DNA of 64,000 bases. Origin: DATFVA01 sp963832715 (GTDB taxonomy: Bacteria; Bacteroidota; Ignavibacteria; Ignavibacteriales; Ignavibacteriaceae). Within the stretch, counting starts at the first letter, position 1. Each line of letters starts with the position of its first letter. The stretch covers positions 186,001 through 250,000 of the forward strand of contig CAWHVB010000006.1 in the NCBI GenBank assembly GCA_963832715.1. Direction: 5' to 3'. Below are positions 44,099 through 53,280 of the stretch, piece after piece. The position numbers were made by a program, and so were the translations under genes. Under the pieces are notes generated by a model. It had not been told where the DNA came from, ran no database searches, and worked only from the letters and a program-made list of their open reading frames with translations.

Positions 44099-44755
44099 TT
44101 ATTGTACTGCTTTTTCGAAGTGCTGATAATCTTTTTTGTTTTTCCAGTTTCCTCCCCAGTCCCAGCCTGCCTGCTCAAATTCTTTTACAAGGAATGAATT
44201 CCCGGTTATCGTCCCTCTCCGTAAGGTGTCATATACCGACCCTGCAGGCTGATGAAAATCCTTTGTAATATAAGGATTAAATAACGGGTTAATATCAATT
44301 GCCGTACCGTATGAATGATTCGATAGTTTCTTTGTCCCTGCAATAAACCTGTAATTAAATGCCGAAGTATTGTTATCCTCCATCGATTTCTCATCATCCC
44401 AGTTGTAATAAACTATGGGGACTGCCTTTCCTACCGGGAATCTTTCTTCTTTAATCTTCTTAAATATTTTAATAATGTCGCTTCTCAATTGTTTATTTAT
44501 TACCAGCTGGCCCTGGTGAAGTTTATTGTCGAATGAGTAGTACTGCACCTCGATAAGGATCAGGTTTTTCTTTATCTCTGCCGGAATGAGAATTCCATTT
44601 AGAGCTTCATCAATATTATAATCCGAATCAATGATGATATTACCTGTCGTATCTTTCATCTGCTGCCTTCCATCATTTTGGTTAATATGACCCTTCCTGA
44701 AACCCAGGGAAAAAATAATTCCGGTAAAAACCATCAGTATTATGATCCTCATCAT
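44099..44755 (-). CDS. M15-family D-alanyl-D-alanine carboxypeptidase-like protein
   Basis: 218 residues. The N-terminal hydrophobic segment (IIILMVFTGIIFSLGF) acts as signal or anchor. Zinc-site motifs of the M15 family are visible: SNHSYGTAIDINP (His and Asp ligands) and WDWGGNWKNKKDYQHFE with the third His. It probably trims peptidoglycan peptides in the periplasm. The FKBP lipoprotein gene lies divergently 72 bp away. Confidence 0.82.
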   Translation of the reverse strand: MMRIIILMVFTGIIFSLGFRKGHINQNDGRQQMKDTTGNIIIDSDYNIDEALNGILIPAEIKKNLILIEVQYYSFDNKLHQGQLVINKQLRSDIIKIFKKIKEERFPVGKAVPIVYYNWDDEKSMEDNNTSAFNYRFIAGTKKLSNHSYGTAIDINPLFNPYITKDFHQPAGSVYDTLRRGTITGNSFLVKEFEQAGWDWGGNWKNKKDYQHFEKAVQ

Positions 44756-44827
44756 TTATCAACATTCCGATTTTATGATTTATAACTGTAAATAAATATA
44801 TTTATAGATCAAAATAAAGGATTTATA

Positions 44828-45673
44828 ATGAAGAAATTAATTGCGTTAGCCGTTTTCGCTGTTACACTTATATATATATCGGGATGTTCAAACAATCCTA
44901 AGGTAGTTACGAAAGACGACGGGCTAAAATATACTGATGATACTGTCGGTACTGGCAAGGTAGCAAAAATGGGCGATCTCATATCAATCAATTTCAGTGC
45001 CTGGGTTATTAAGGACTCGACTGGAAATCCGTTTAAGGACTGGTCAAAGGATTCTACTAAAGCAAAGCAATCAATTGGTTCTACTCTTAAGATGGGAAAA
45101 CCTTATAAGTTTTTACTTAAGGAAGGAACATTCATAAAAGGGTCGGAAGAAGGAATTGAGGGAATGAAGGTAGGAGGAACAAGAACAATTATTATTCCTT
45201 CCAAACTTGCCTATGGCAAGCAGGGAATAGGACCTATCCCGCCGAATAGTGATCTGAAAGCTGTCATTACTCTTGTAGATGCAAAAGAACCTGTCGTGGC
45301 TAACTTGTGGGATGTCGATTCTACCAAATATAAGACTACTAAAGATGGTTTAAAATATGCCATTGTTAAAGAAGGGGACGGACCACAGCCGGATTCGGGC
45401 GATCTCGTTACTGTAAACTATTCAGGTTTCCTAGCAAAAGACAGCACAAAATTCCAGAGCTCCGTTGAACTGGATGAACCCTTTACATTTAAACTTGGTG
45501 CACATATGGTAATCCCGGGATGGGATGAGGGTATCGCATTGATGAAAAAGGGCGGTAAAGCAAGGTTTATAATTCCCCCTGCTCTTGGCTATGGAAACAG
45601 ACCTAACAGGGTTATACCTCCAAACTCAACATTGATTTTCGACATCGATCTTCTTGATGTCAAAAAACAGTAA
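44828..45673 (+). CDS. Lipoprotein with two FKBP-type prolyl isomerase domains
   Basis: 281 residues with lipobox ISGC after MKKLIALAVFAVTLIY. Domain 1 (about 35-155) has LLKEGTFIKGSEEGIEGMKV, then AYGKQGIGPIPPNSDL. Domain 2 (about 170-280) has FKLGAHMVIPGWDEGIALMK and GYGNRPNRVIPPNSTLIFDI. Both keep the FKBP pocket aromatic and Asp/Trp positions, domain 2 more completely. It should assist folding of proline-containing proteins in the periplasm while anchored to a membrane. AAAGGA precedes the ATG. Confidence 0.92.
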   Translation: MKKLIALAVFAVTLIYISGCSNNPKVVTKDDGLKYTDDTVGTGKVAKMGDLISINFSAWVIKDSTGNPFKDWSKDSTKAKQSIGSTLKMGKPYKFLLKEGTFIKGSEEGIEGMKVGGTRTIIIPSKLAYGKQGIGPIPPNSDLKAVITLVDAKEPVVANLWDVDSTKYKTTKDGLKYAIVKEGDGPQPDSGDLVTVNYSGFLAKDSTKFQSSVELDEPFTFKLGAHMVIPGWDEGIALMKKGGKARFIIPPALGYGNRPNRVIPPNSTLIFDIDLLDVKKQ

Positions 45674-45757
45674 ACCTGTAAAGCGAAAACTGTTTCGCTT
45701 AATAACCTGTCAACTTAGACACTGTTTCGCTTCACAACCTGTAAGGCGAAACAGTGT
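45673..45757. repeat. Dispersed palindromic repeat cluster, locus 1
   Basis: Three units of about 31-32 bp, each starting AACCTGT (45673, 45704, 45736). Unit 1 folds as AAGCGAAA-ACTG-TTTCGCTT (45681-45700). Units 2 and 3 pair with each other: ACACTGTTTCGC (45719-45730) with GCGAAACAGTGT (45746-45757), 12 perfect pairs. They lie between the converging FKBP and fructosamine-kinase genes and may act as a terminator. The same element is at 58757-58821. Confidence 0.7.
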
Positions 45758-45802
45758 TGCTTTTAAAAACCTGAACATTTATCAATGCTCAACCCCGTAT
45801 AT

Positions 45803-46681
45803 TTACCCCGGCAAATAAAATTTGATCAGCGAAAGTGCCTGCGAATAATAACCTCTGCCGAATAAGTTCAGGTGGTTCAGAACATGATATAACTTATATA
45901 TATTCTCCCTGTATTCCCACCCCTCCTTTAACGGAAAGCTGTCATTGTATGCTTTGTAGAAATCCTCCGGATACCCCCCGAACAATCTTGTCATTGCTAA
46001 GTCAGCTTCACGATGACCGTAATATACGGCGGGATCTATAATGCAAGCGTTTCCATTCTCATCAACCATATAATTTCCGCTCCATAGATCGCCGTGAAGA
46101 AGTGAAGGCTCCTCTTCAGAATCTTTCAGTATCTCACTTATCTTGCTTTCAAGCCGACTGAAATTTTTCCTCAGATCCTCATCGGCATACCCGTTTTTTT
46201 CACAAAGCAGTAATTGAAAGAGAAGTCTTTTGTTAAAATAAAACTTTGTCCAGTCCTTATCCTCGTCAGCATCGGTCAGGTTTTTCTGAGGTGTTGACCC
46301 TATATAATTGTCCTCATAGAATCCGAACGATGAACTTCTGCATTTATGCAGTTGGGCAAAATCTCTCCCAAAGTCGCTGAAGAAGGTGGCGGATTTCCTT
46401 CCGGTTTCAATAAATTCAGTCACCAGGTAATTTCCGGAATATATTTTAGCACCGGGGACTCTTACGGAACCAGCCTTCTGCAGTTCGTTCAGACCGTGAG
46501 CTTCTTTTTCAAACATATCGGGAGGGGTATCATCATTCATCTTCAATAAAAACTTCTTCCCTGATGCCATCGTTAGTTTATAGGCATTGCTGATGCATCC
46601 GCCTGAAAGGCTTTCGTGAAGTTTTACTTCAGAATCCAGTCTCTGCTCGATTTCTTTCTTTATTTTCTCATTGAAGCTCAT
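45803..46681 (-). CDS. Fructosamine kinase family protein
   Basis: 292 residues of the fructosamine/ribulosamine-3-kinase fold. N-lobe KKFLLKMNDDTPPDMFEKEA with ATP-binding Lys, catalytic loop LLHGDLWSGNYMVDENGNAC, then the metal Asp in IIDPAVYYGHREADLAMT. Such kinases phosphorylate sugar amines attached to protein lysines, making the adduct fall off. Its start overlaps by 14 bp a low-molecular-weight phosphatase gene. That enzyme class can remove the 5-phosphate from ribulosamine-5-phosphate adducts and so supply the kinase's substrate. Confidence 0.9.
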   Translation of the reverse strand: MSFNEKIKKEIEQRLDSEVKLHESLSGGCISNAYKLTMASGKKFLLKMNDDTPPDMFEKEAHGLNELQKAGSVRVPGAKIYSGNYLVTEFIETGRKSATFFSDFGRDFAQLHKCRSSSFGFYEDNYIGSTPQKNLTDADEDKDWTKFYFNKRLLFQLLLCEKNGYADEDLRKNFSRLESKISEILKDSEEEPSLLHGDLWSGNYMVDENGNACIIDPAVYYGHREADLAMTRLFGGYPEDFYKAYNDSFPLKEGWEYRENIYKLYHVLNHLNLFGRGYYSQALSLIKFYLPG

Positions 46682-47150
46682 TCTTTAACCTGTTAAGCAA
46701 TCCTCTCGACGCATCCACCAATATATCAATTACTTTCTCAAATCCCTCCGGTCCTCCGAGGTAAGGATCAGGTACCTCGTCTGCTTTAATATGTCTGTTG
46801 AACTCAATCATTTTATGGATCTTATCCCTGTAAATCTTTTGTTTATCTAATCTTGAAATTTCATTAAAATTTTCATCATCCATTGTGATTATATAATCAA
46901 ACTTTTCAAAATCGGTTTTGGGGTCGAACTGACGGGCTTTGCTTTTAAGAAAATAACCCCTGCTTGCGGCGTGGGATTTCATCCTTGGATCGGGTGATTC
47001 CCCTGAGTGATAATCTATTGTCCCTGCTGAATCAATCTCAATTCTGTCTGAAAGTTTCTCTTTTTCCACCATGGTTTTGAGTATACCTTCCGCGGCAGGT
47101 GAACGGCAGATATTTCCCATGCAGACGAACAATATTCTGATATTATCCAT
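46668..47150 (-). CDS. Low-molecular-weight protein tyrosine phosphatase family protein
   Basis: 160 residues with the P-loop CMGNICRS (nucleophile Cys10, Arg16), the general-acid Asp in VPDPYLGG, and RQFDPKTDFEKFDYIITMDD. It hydrolyses phosphotyrosine or sugar-phosphate adducts. Its 3' end overlaps the fructosamine-kinase gene by 14 bp, so the two are made together; protein deglycation is the likely shared task. A 268-bp gap separates it from the divergent ferredoxin gene. Confidence 0.92.
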   Translation of the reverse strand: MDNIRILFVCMGNICRSPAAEGILKTMVEKEKLSDRIEIDSAGTIDYHSGESPDPRMKSHAASRGYFLKSKARQFDPKTDFEKFDYIITMDDENFNEISRLDKQKIYRDKIHKMIEFNRHIKADEVPDPYLGGPEGFEKVIDILVDASRGLLNRLKNELQ

Positions 47151-47418
47151 AATTATATTATCCTCCGGTTTCCGAATGAGATTAAAAAAAGCAAATATAA
47201 AAAAATCCTTGCTTAACCCTCACTTATCAAATCTTTAATAATTTAGCTGCGCAGCATTTGTTGTCTCCCCGGCTCAGAAGTATTGTGGCCGGCACATGCC
47301 TGCTTGCTTAATCGGGAATATTTTTTTATTCTTGAATATTGTTTACAGAATACACTTGAAAAGAAAACATCCGTCAGGATAATCAAAAAGATTTTTATTA
47401 ATTCTTAAAGGAATAATC

Positions 47419-47784
47419 ATGGCTTACATCATAACAAAATTATGTCTTAACTGTAAAGATGTCGCATGCACCCAGGTCTGCCCGGTCGACTGTATCTACG
47501 AATACACCGGCGATGATCCTTCTATCCCGAAAGAAATGCTGCTGATTGATCCTGATGAATGCATAGACTGTAATGCCTGTGTCCCTGAATGTCCGTGGGA
47601 GGCAATTTTCGAAGAGGAAATGGTCCCCGACATTTTTAAAGAGGATATCGAACTCAACGCAAGAGTTGTTGGTAAGCAGAGAGTTGTCCCGCAGCGCGAA
47701 GAAGGGAAGCCTCTTCCAACCTCTAAGAGGTGGAGGAAAATAAGAAGAAATGGGGATATGCAGGATAATAAAAAAGAATTATGA
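47419..47784 (+). CDS. fdxA: 7Fe-type ferredoxin
   Basis: 121 residues. Cysteines fall at 9, 12, 17, 21, 25, 48, 51, 54 and 58. This is the spacing of the Azotobacter FdI-type protein (one [3Fe-4S] and one [4Fe-4S]), where the equivalents of 12 and 25 are free; the loop between the cluster halves is longer here. Motifs: CTQVCPVDCIYEY and CIDCNACVPECPWEAIF. The basic C-terminal tail (KRWRKIRRNGDMQDNKKEL) is typical. It carries electrons in the cytoplasm. AAAGGA precedes the ATG, and an intrinsic terminator follows. Confidence 0.92.
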   Translation: MAYIITKLCLNCKDVACTQVCPVDCIYEYTGDDPSIPKEMLLIDPDECIDCNACVPECPWEAIFEEEMVPDIFKEDIELNARVVGKQRVVPQREEGKPLPTSKRWRKIRRNGDMQDNKKEL

Positions 47785-47793
47785 ATTTCTAAG

Positions 47794-47828
47794 AGCCGGA
47801 TTTATTGGTTAATTGATCCGGCTTTTTT
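47794..47828 (+). terminator. Intrinsic terminator after the ferredoxin gene
   Basis: AGCCGGAT (47794-47801) pairs with ATCCGGCT (47816-47823), followed by a T run. It lies 9 bp after the stop codon. Confidence 0.9.
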
Positions 47829-47986
47829 ATTTTTTGACTGCAGTTATAAATGTCTATTCAAATATACCTGCTGTAGTACTTTTTATACACTAAGTACTAA
47901 TTGAACACTGAAATAGAACAGGATAATCATTTCTCAGATGGCATTTGATTTGCTTTTTGGGGGAGACTCATAAATTTGAGGAAAAG

Positions 47987-48631
47987 ATGAAAAAGTTACT
48001 CGTTATTATCTTCGCGTTATCTGTGTCGGGAATGTATGCCCAGGTGAATACTGCGGCAATAAAACTTGGCATTTTCTCGCCTTCATCCGCCGGCGGCGGC
48101 TTTATTATTGGTTATGAAGGAGCACATTATGTTGATAAAAATTTTAGTTTCGGATGGAGTTTCGACTGGTATCATAAAAATTATGTCGATAAAACACTTA
48201 TTAATAGTTTGAACCAGCAGGACCCCAACCCGATCGGCGGGGGTCAAATAAATGAATTGAGAGCTAAAACAAATCTGCACGACTTTCCGCTTATGATTCA
48301 CATTACCGGTAAAACACTCGTTGCGCCGTATACACAGGCGTATTTAACTGCTGGTATCGGTGCAGAAGTTTTGCTGATAAATTATAATGACTATGTAGAT
48401 CCATCCAAAGATGAATTTCAAACAGCGTTTGATCTAAACTGGAGAGTGGGCGTAGGCGGCATTTATGAAATGAGCAGACAGGCTGACGTATTTGCCGAAC
48501 TCGCTTATCATTCTTCGGCTCCTAGCTGGACTTACGAAACAACAGATTCGTTCGGTGTTAAAAGAACATTTGAAAGAGTGTTCGATATGAGCGGAATAAT
48601 GTTTAGGGTGGGATTCAGGTTTTATTATTAG
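47987..48631 (+). CDS. Outer-membrane beta-barrel protein
   Basis: 214 residues from the ATG at 47987, preceded by GAGG; an upstream in-frame start at 47945 would put 14 polar residues before the signal peptide and is unlikely. Signal MKKLLVIIFALSVSGMYAQ, then barrel strands (GGFIIGYEGAHYVDKNFSFG, AYTQAYLTAGIGAEVLLINY, DVFAELAYHSSAPSWTYE) ending in an aromatic FRVGFRFYY. Size and pattern fit an eight-strand porin-like or OmpW-like protein. Its own terminator follows. Function unknown. Confidence 0.78.
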   Translation: MKKLLVIIFALSVSGMYAQVNTAAIKLGIFSPSSAGGGFIIGYEGAHYVDKNFSFGWSFDWYHKNYVDKTLINSLNQQDPNPIGGGQINELRAKTNLHDFPLMIHITGKTLVAPYTQAYLTAGIGAEVLLINYNDYVDPSKDEFQTAFDLNWRVGVGGIYEMSRQADVFAELAYHSSAPSWTYETTDSFGVKRTFERVFDMSGIMFRVGFRFYY

Positions 48632-48651
48632 GTTAAAATTCAAAGTTAAAG

Positions 48652-48687
48652 AGGCGGTATCAGTCAGCTGATGTCCGCCTTTTTTTT
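48652..48687 (+). terminator. Intrinsic terminator after the barrel gene
   Basis: AGGCGG (48652-48657) pairs with CCGCCT (48675-48680), extended by ATCAG/CTGAT inside the stem, then eight T. Its T tract overlaps the stop codon of the convergent yjbQ gene. Confidence 0.9.
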
Positions 48688-49108
48688 ATTCTCCAATAAG
48701 TGTAACTACAATTTTCCTGCTTCCTCCGCGGTTTCTGTGCTCGCACAAGTATATGCCCTGCCATGTCCCAAGATTGAATTCGCCATTCTTAACCGGAATA
48801 GATAAACTGCTGCCGAGCATTACAGACTTTATATGAGCCGGCATATCGTCCGACCCCTCCGCATTATGATCATAATATGGAGCATTCTCAGGAACCATTT
48901 TATTGAAATGTTTTTCCATATCGCTTCTTACAGTAGGATCCGCATTTTCATTTACTGCAAGTGAGGCAGATGTATGTTTAATAAAAATGTGGGCGACGCC
49001 GGTCTTGATATCTCTTATCTCACCAAGCTGATCCATTATCTCGTCCGTTATGAGATGAAAACCTCTCCCTTTTGATTTAATACTGAATTCTTTCTGTAGA
49101 CACTTCAT
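48686..49108 (-). CDS. yjbQ: YjbQ family protein
   Basis: 140 residues, complete. Motifs HTSASLAVNENADPTVRSDM, HNAEGSDDMPAHIKSVMLGS and LGTWQGIYLCEHRNRGGSRK are the metal-binding and trimer-core segments of the YjbQ/UPF0047 family. Some members have thiamine-phosphate synthase side activity; the true role is uncertain. It is a single gene. Confidence 0.92.
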   Translation of the reverse strand: MKCLQKEFSIKSKGRGFHLITDEIMDQLGEIRDIKTGVAHIFIKHTSASLAVNENADPTVRSDMEKHFNKMVPENAPYYDHNAEGSDDMPAHIKSVMLGSSLSIPVKNGEFNLGTWQGIYLCEHRNRGGSRKIVVTLIGE

Positions 49109-49193
49109 ATAATTCCGTGGTTATATTAACCAAAATATAAAAAAAGAATAAAGAGAATGCGATGATATTAAAAGTTATCCCTCTGACCACCGA

Positions 49194-49400
49194 TTAAATA
49201 AAAACTTCGGAGTCCTGTATTATGCTGGCCGCCCGCTGGAAGATAGGCAGGTTCGTTACCACTTCACCCCTCCATAACTCGATGTTGAGACCGGCAGCCG
49301 CCGGTCGAAATCCGGAGCTGCAGGACAATGGATGATTGCTAATGTTGAGTCCGATCTCTGTCTAGCCACTAAAAGCCGCCCTACAAGTAATTCATCCCAA
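49194..49400. other. GC-rich non-coding segment with unexplained sequence
   Basis: Within the AT-rich 444-bp gap 49109-49552, the part from about 49215 to 49400 is clearly richer in G and C. On the minus strand a frame is open for 55 codons (49361 to a TAA at 49194) without a usable start. It contains ISNHPLSCSSGFRPAAAGLN and ELWRGEVVTNLPIFQRAASI. The word GLNI occurs twice in it, matching a direct repeat TGTTGAGnCCG on the plus strand at about 49274 and 49344. CCGGC-AGCC-GCCGG can form a hairpin. It may be a dispersed repeat, a gene remnant or a structured RNA. Nothing else is seen in the gap. Confidence 0.35.
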
Positions 49401-49552
49401 AATACTGCCATTCATCAAAAAATATAATAATTTGGTTAGAATTAATTAAAACTTTCTTTTAATTTGAATTTGAATTTTACTTAAAGACTGAAATCCTTAG
49501 ACTTGATTCCTCAAATACATATCTATTTTCAAAAACAATATTCCGTACTATT

Positions 49553-52500
49553 ATGAAAAAAAATCTATTATTCTCTGCGATTGTATTCCTGTTTGTATTA
49601 TCATTAAATATAAATGCACAGGATAAAACTGAACCCGATTCCTTGAAAAATATTCAGATGAGCGGGCTGTCTTTCAGGAGCATTGGTCCTGCTATTACCG
49701 GAGGAAGGGTAGTTGCCCTTGCAGTAAATCCCTTCGATCATAGTGAATACTTTGTCGGTTCGGGACATGGTTCATTATGGAAAACTACAAACAGCGGAGT
49801 TACATTTTCTCCCGCATTTGATAATCAGAATTCTTATGCGATAGGAGCAATAGCTATCGATCCGACAAACCCTAATGTAGTCTGGGTTGGGACCGGGGAA
49901 AACAATAACCAGAATAATGTTATATACGGCGATGGTGTTTATAAAAGTGAAGACGGCGGCCAAAGCTGGAGCAATACAGGACTGAAAGAGTCCAGACAGA
50001 TCGGCGGAATTGTTGTTGACCCTAAGGACGGCAATATAGTTTATGTTGCTGCTTATGGCCCCTCCAGGGTTTCCGGCGGCGATAGAGGTGTATACAAAAC
50101 TACCGACGGCGGCAAAACATGGAATAATGTTTTATCAGTCAGTAAATATACAGGCGCTTTTGAAATTCATATGGATCCCAGGTACTCAAATATCCTTTAT
50201 GCTTCAATGCATCAGAGGATGAGAAACCTGTATACCGGAGTGTACGGAGGACCTGAGAGCGGGATCTACCGCAGTACCGATAGCGGCGCAACCTGGGATA
50301 AAATGAGTAAAGGACTTCCATCAGCTGACATGGGAAGAATAGGAATTGCAATTTCTCCCGTTAACCCTGATATTCTTTATGCGATTGTTGAGGCTGCAAA
50401 AGAAGGCGGAGTCTACAAGAGTACCGATAGAGGTGTGAGCTGGTCGAAACAGAGCAGTTATGTTTCTTCTTATGCGTTTTATTTTCAGAAACTTTTCTGC
50501 GACACAAAGAATGTGGACCGTGTATACAGTATGGACGTTTTTATGCAGGTCAGTAATGACGGCGGAAAGAATTGGGAGAATTTAGGCGAGGCTAAGAAAC
50601 ACGTTGACAATCACGTTTTATGGATTGATCCTGATAACAATGATCATCTGATCGCTGGCTGCGACGGCGGTGTCTACGAAACCTACGACCAGGGAAAGAA
50701 CTGGGATTTTAAGGATAATATACCTATTGCTGAAATCTATAAAGTAACAACCGATAACGATCTTCCTTTTTACAATGTTTTTGCAGGTTCACAGGATAAC
50801 AGCAGTTTTGGAGGTCCTTCGCGTACAATAAATACAGGCGGAATAACCAACCAGGACTGGTATTATACCTGTTCGGGTGATGGTTTCCAGACACAGGTTG
50901 ACTGGAAAAATCCTAACATAATATACTCTGAATCTCAGAACGGAGGCCTTGTTCGCTTCGATAAGAAAAGCGGCGAGAGGTTATATATTAAACCTTATGA
51001 CTTTGCCGATACTGCTTACAGGTTCGACTGGGATGCAGCTTTGCTTATTTCAAAATATGATAATCATAGATTGTACTTCGGTGCCAACAAATTATTCAGA
51101 ACGGATGACCAGGGAAGCACCTGGAAAATTATTAGTCCAGATCTTACAAGAGGTGTTCCGCCAGAGATGCAGGACTTGATGGACAGATCATGGAGTATAG
51201 ATGACCTGGCCCGCAGAGGCTCGATGGCTCAGCTAAGTGCAATAGCGGAATCCCCCCTTGATGAGAACCTGCTGTTTACCGGCTCAGGTGATGGGTTGAT
51301 TTATTATACAACGGATGGAGGTAAGAACTGGAATAAGGCATCAACTCCCGGATTGCCGGAGTACGCCAGGATAGAACAGATTGCTCCATCGCACTTCGAT
51401 AAAAACCTTGCGTATGCTGCCTGTGAGAATTTTGTTGCAGGCGATTTCAAACCATACGTTTATAAAACTACCGACGGCGGAAAATCGTGGTCCTTGTATA
51501 ACGGAAACCTGCCGGATTATGGAAGCACCTTTACGATTGCCGAAGATAATGTTGACAGGGACCTTCTGTTCATCGGCACACAGTTCGGTGTTTTCTTCAC
51601 TGTCGACGGCGGTCACGAATGGATCCCGCTTAAGAACGGACTTCCGACCGAAATGGTTATGGACCTGACAATTCAGCGGAGAGAAAATGACCTCGTCGTA
51701 TCAACATTCGGAAGAGGAATATATATACTCGATGATTATTCGCCTCTGAGATATATGTCGAAAGAAAACCTCAAAAAAGACGCCTATCTTTTTCCCGTAA
51801 AAGATGCTTTGATGTTTATTGAAGCTCAGCCATATGCTTTCCCCGGCGTGGGCTTTATGGGTGCAAGTTTTTATAATGCTCCCAATCCGGATTTCGGAGC
51901 AGTCTTTACCTATTATCTCAAAGACGAAATTAAATCATTGAAGGAACAGAGAAGGGATGAGGAAAAAGAAAAACAGAAGAAAAATGAGAAGATAAAATAC
52001 CCGACTTATAATCAGTTGTTTAATGAGAAGGAAGAACCAGGCGCATACCTCCTGTTCACCGTTTCCGATGCCCAGGGAAATGTTATAAGGAAAATAAAGA
52101 CTGAGCCCAAAAAAGGAGTGAACCGCATTACTTGGGATTTCAGATACAATCCCTTTACACCTGTCTCTTTAAAACCATTTGATGATTCCGTTCCGTGGAA
52201 TGAGCCGGATAGAGGCTATATGGTTGTGCCGGGAACATACCAAGTATCGCTTTCAAAGTTCCAGGATGGGAAATTTACTGAACTTGTTGCCCCGCAGGAA
52301 TTTGTATGTAAATCAATCAACCTTGCTTCTCTGCCAGCTGAAGACCAGCAGTCGCTTGATACGTTCAATAAGAAAGTTGCTGAACTCACAAGGGCAATCT
52401 CCGGAGCAGACGAGTACAGGAAATCACTGGATGATAAAATTAAATATTTCAAGAAGGCTGTAATTGACGGCGCAGAGGTTCCGGAGGAAACTTATAATAC

Positions 52501-52819
52501 TGTATTGAAAATTGAAAAAGATCTGGATGATTTTAACCGCAATCTCAACGGTGACCCCATCAGAGCAAAAATTGAAGGCGGGTCTCCAACCTCCGTAAAA
52601 GAAAGGGTGGATCTTGTAACATCAGCATTATGGACAACGACGTCTGCCCCCACAACAACCTACGAACAATCCTATGATGCTGCCGCTTCTCAATTTGATG
52701 GTCTGCTCAGCCAGCTGAAGTCGATCGACGGAGAGGTTAAAGCACTTGAATCAGACCTGGAGAAATACGGAGCTCCATATACACCAGGAAGGTTCCCGGA
52801 ATGGAGAAAATCAAGATAA
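49553..52819 (+). CDS. Large exported BNR/sortilin-type beta-propeller protein
   Basis: 1088 residues. Signal peptide MKKNLLFSAIVFLFVLSLNI, cleaved near NAQ. Two or more propellers make up residues 40-740, with many Asp-box turns (YKSEDGGQSWSN, YKTTDGGKTWNN, YRSTDSGATWDK, YKTTDGGKSWSL, FTVDGGHEWIPL). The remaining C-terminal part has beta domains and coiled coil (SLKEQRRDEEKEKQKKNEKI, then a helix-rich EVKALESDLEKYG). There is no T9SS domain, so it is probably periplasmic or surface-linked in another way. Such proteins are often annotated as glycosyl hydrolases, but no catalytic residues can be named here. An intrinsic terminator follows. Confidence 0.88.
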   Translation: MKKNLLFSAIVFLFVLSLNINAQDKTEPDSLKNIQMSGLSFRSIGPAITGGRVVALAVNPFDHSEYFVGSGHGSLWKTTNSGVTFSPAFDNQNSYAIGAIAIDPTNPNVVWVGTGENNNQNNVIYGDGVYKSEDGGQSWSNTGLKESRQIGGIVVDPKDGNIVYVAAYGPSRVSGGDRGVYKTTDGGKTWNNVLSVSKYTGAFEIHMDPRYSNILYASMHQRMRNLYTGVYGGPESGIYRSTDSGATWDKMSKGLPSADMGRIGIAISPVNPDILYAIVEAAKEGGVYKSTDRGVSWSKQSSYVSSYAFYFQKLFCDTKNVDRVYSMDVFMQVSNDGGKNWENLGEAKKHVDNHVLWIDPDNNDHLIAGCDGGVYETYDQGKNWDFKDNIPIAEIYKVTTDNDLPFYNVFAGSQDNSSFGGPSRTINTGGITNQDWYYTCSGDGFQTQVDWKNPNIIYSESQNGGLVRFDKKSGERLYIKPYDFADTAYRFDWDAALLISKYDNHRLYFGANKLFRTDDQGSTWKIISPDLTRGVPPEMQDLMDRSWSIDDLARRGSMAQLSAIAESPLDENLLFTGSGDGLIYYTTDGGKNWNKASTPGLPEYARIEQIAPSHFDKNLAYAACENFVAGDFKPYVYKTTDGGKSWSLYNGNLPDYGSTFTIAEDNVDRDLLFIGTQFGVFFTVDGGHEWIPLKNGLPTEMVMDLTIQRRENDLVVSTFGRGIYILDDYSPLRYMSKENLKKDAYLFPVKDALMFIEAQPYAFPGVGFMGASFYNAPNPDFGAVFTYYLKDEIKSLKEQRRDEEKEKQKKNEKIKYPTYNQLFNEKEEPGAYLLFTVSDAQGNVIRKIKTEPKKGVNRITWDFRYNPFTPVSLKPFDDSVPWNEPDRGYMVVPGTYQVSLSKFQDGKFTELVAPQEFVCKSINLASLPAEDQQSLDTFNKKVAELTRAISGADEYRKSLDDKIKYFKKAVIDGAEVPEETYNTVLKIEKDLDDFNRNLNGDPIRAKIEGGSPTSVKERVDLVTSALWTTTSAPTTTYEQSYDAAASQFDGLLSQLKSIDGEVKALESDLEKYGAPYTPGRFPEWRKSR

Positions 52820-52870
52820 CAATAAGCATAATATAAAAGTAACAAGATTAACGGTTACGGAAATTATTGA

Positions 52871-52901
52871 AGGCAGCTTTAGCATAAGGCTGCCTTTTTT
52901 T
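52871..52901 (+). terminator. Intrinsic terminator after the propeller gene
   Basis: AGGCAGC (52871-52877) pairs with GCTGCCT (52889-52895), followed by T to 52901. It lies about 50 bp after the stop codon. Confidence 0.9.
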
Positions 52902-53070
52902 ATGAACTATACAATATCATTTTAGCTGGTGAATTAGAGATGAACCGTCTTTTCTCCGTGTATAATACTAGCATAATCCGCTCTTCTTCCATCGCTCCAC
53001 TATTGAATTCTGCATTGAAAAGAGGATCTTCATATATGAAGTTCTTTACTGGAAACACCTGCAGACTCAC
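52900..53070 (-). CDS. Possible small protein of 56 residues
   Basis: A GTG-started frame in the 461-bp gap between the propeller gene and the kinase gene. It reads MSLQVFPVKNFIYEDPLFNA and then FNSGAMEEERIMLVLYTEKR. Composition looks protein-like and the purine-rich AAGGA lies about 14 nt upstream, too far for a good site. A stop closes the frame four codons before the GTG. It could equally be a remnant. Apart from this and the terminator, the gap to 53280 shows nothing I can name. Confidence 0.2.
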   Translation of the reverse strand: MSLQVFPVKNFIYEDPLFNAEFNSGAMEEERIMLVLYTEKRRFISNSPAKMILYSS

Positions 53071-53280
53071 TTTTCTAAAATAATTCCTTCAAATCCCGCT
53101 CTTTTTTAATTGATTCCCTATTGCAGGATAGGCCAGTTTGATTATCTTGAGGTGTGTTAAATCTGAAAAAATTTAACTAACTTCTCTGATACACAAAACC
53201 ATATTCTTTCTTTCTCCCGGCAGTTATCGGAGTGTCATTTAATTTGCAGATAACTTTTATCCAATAATGTTAGCCTTAAA

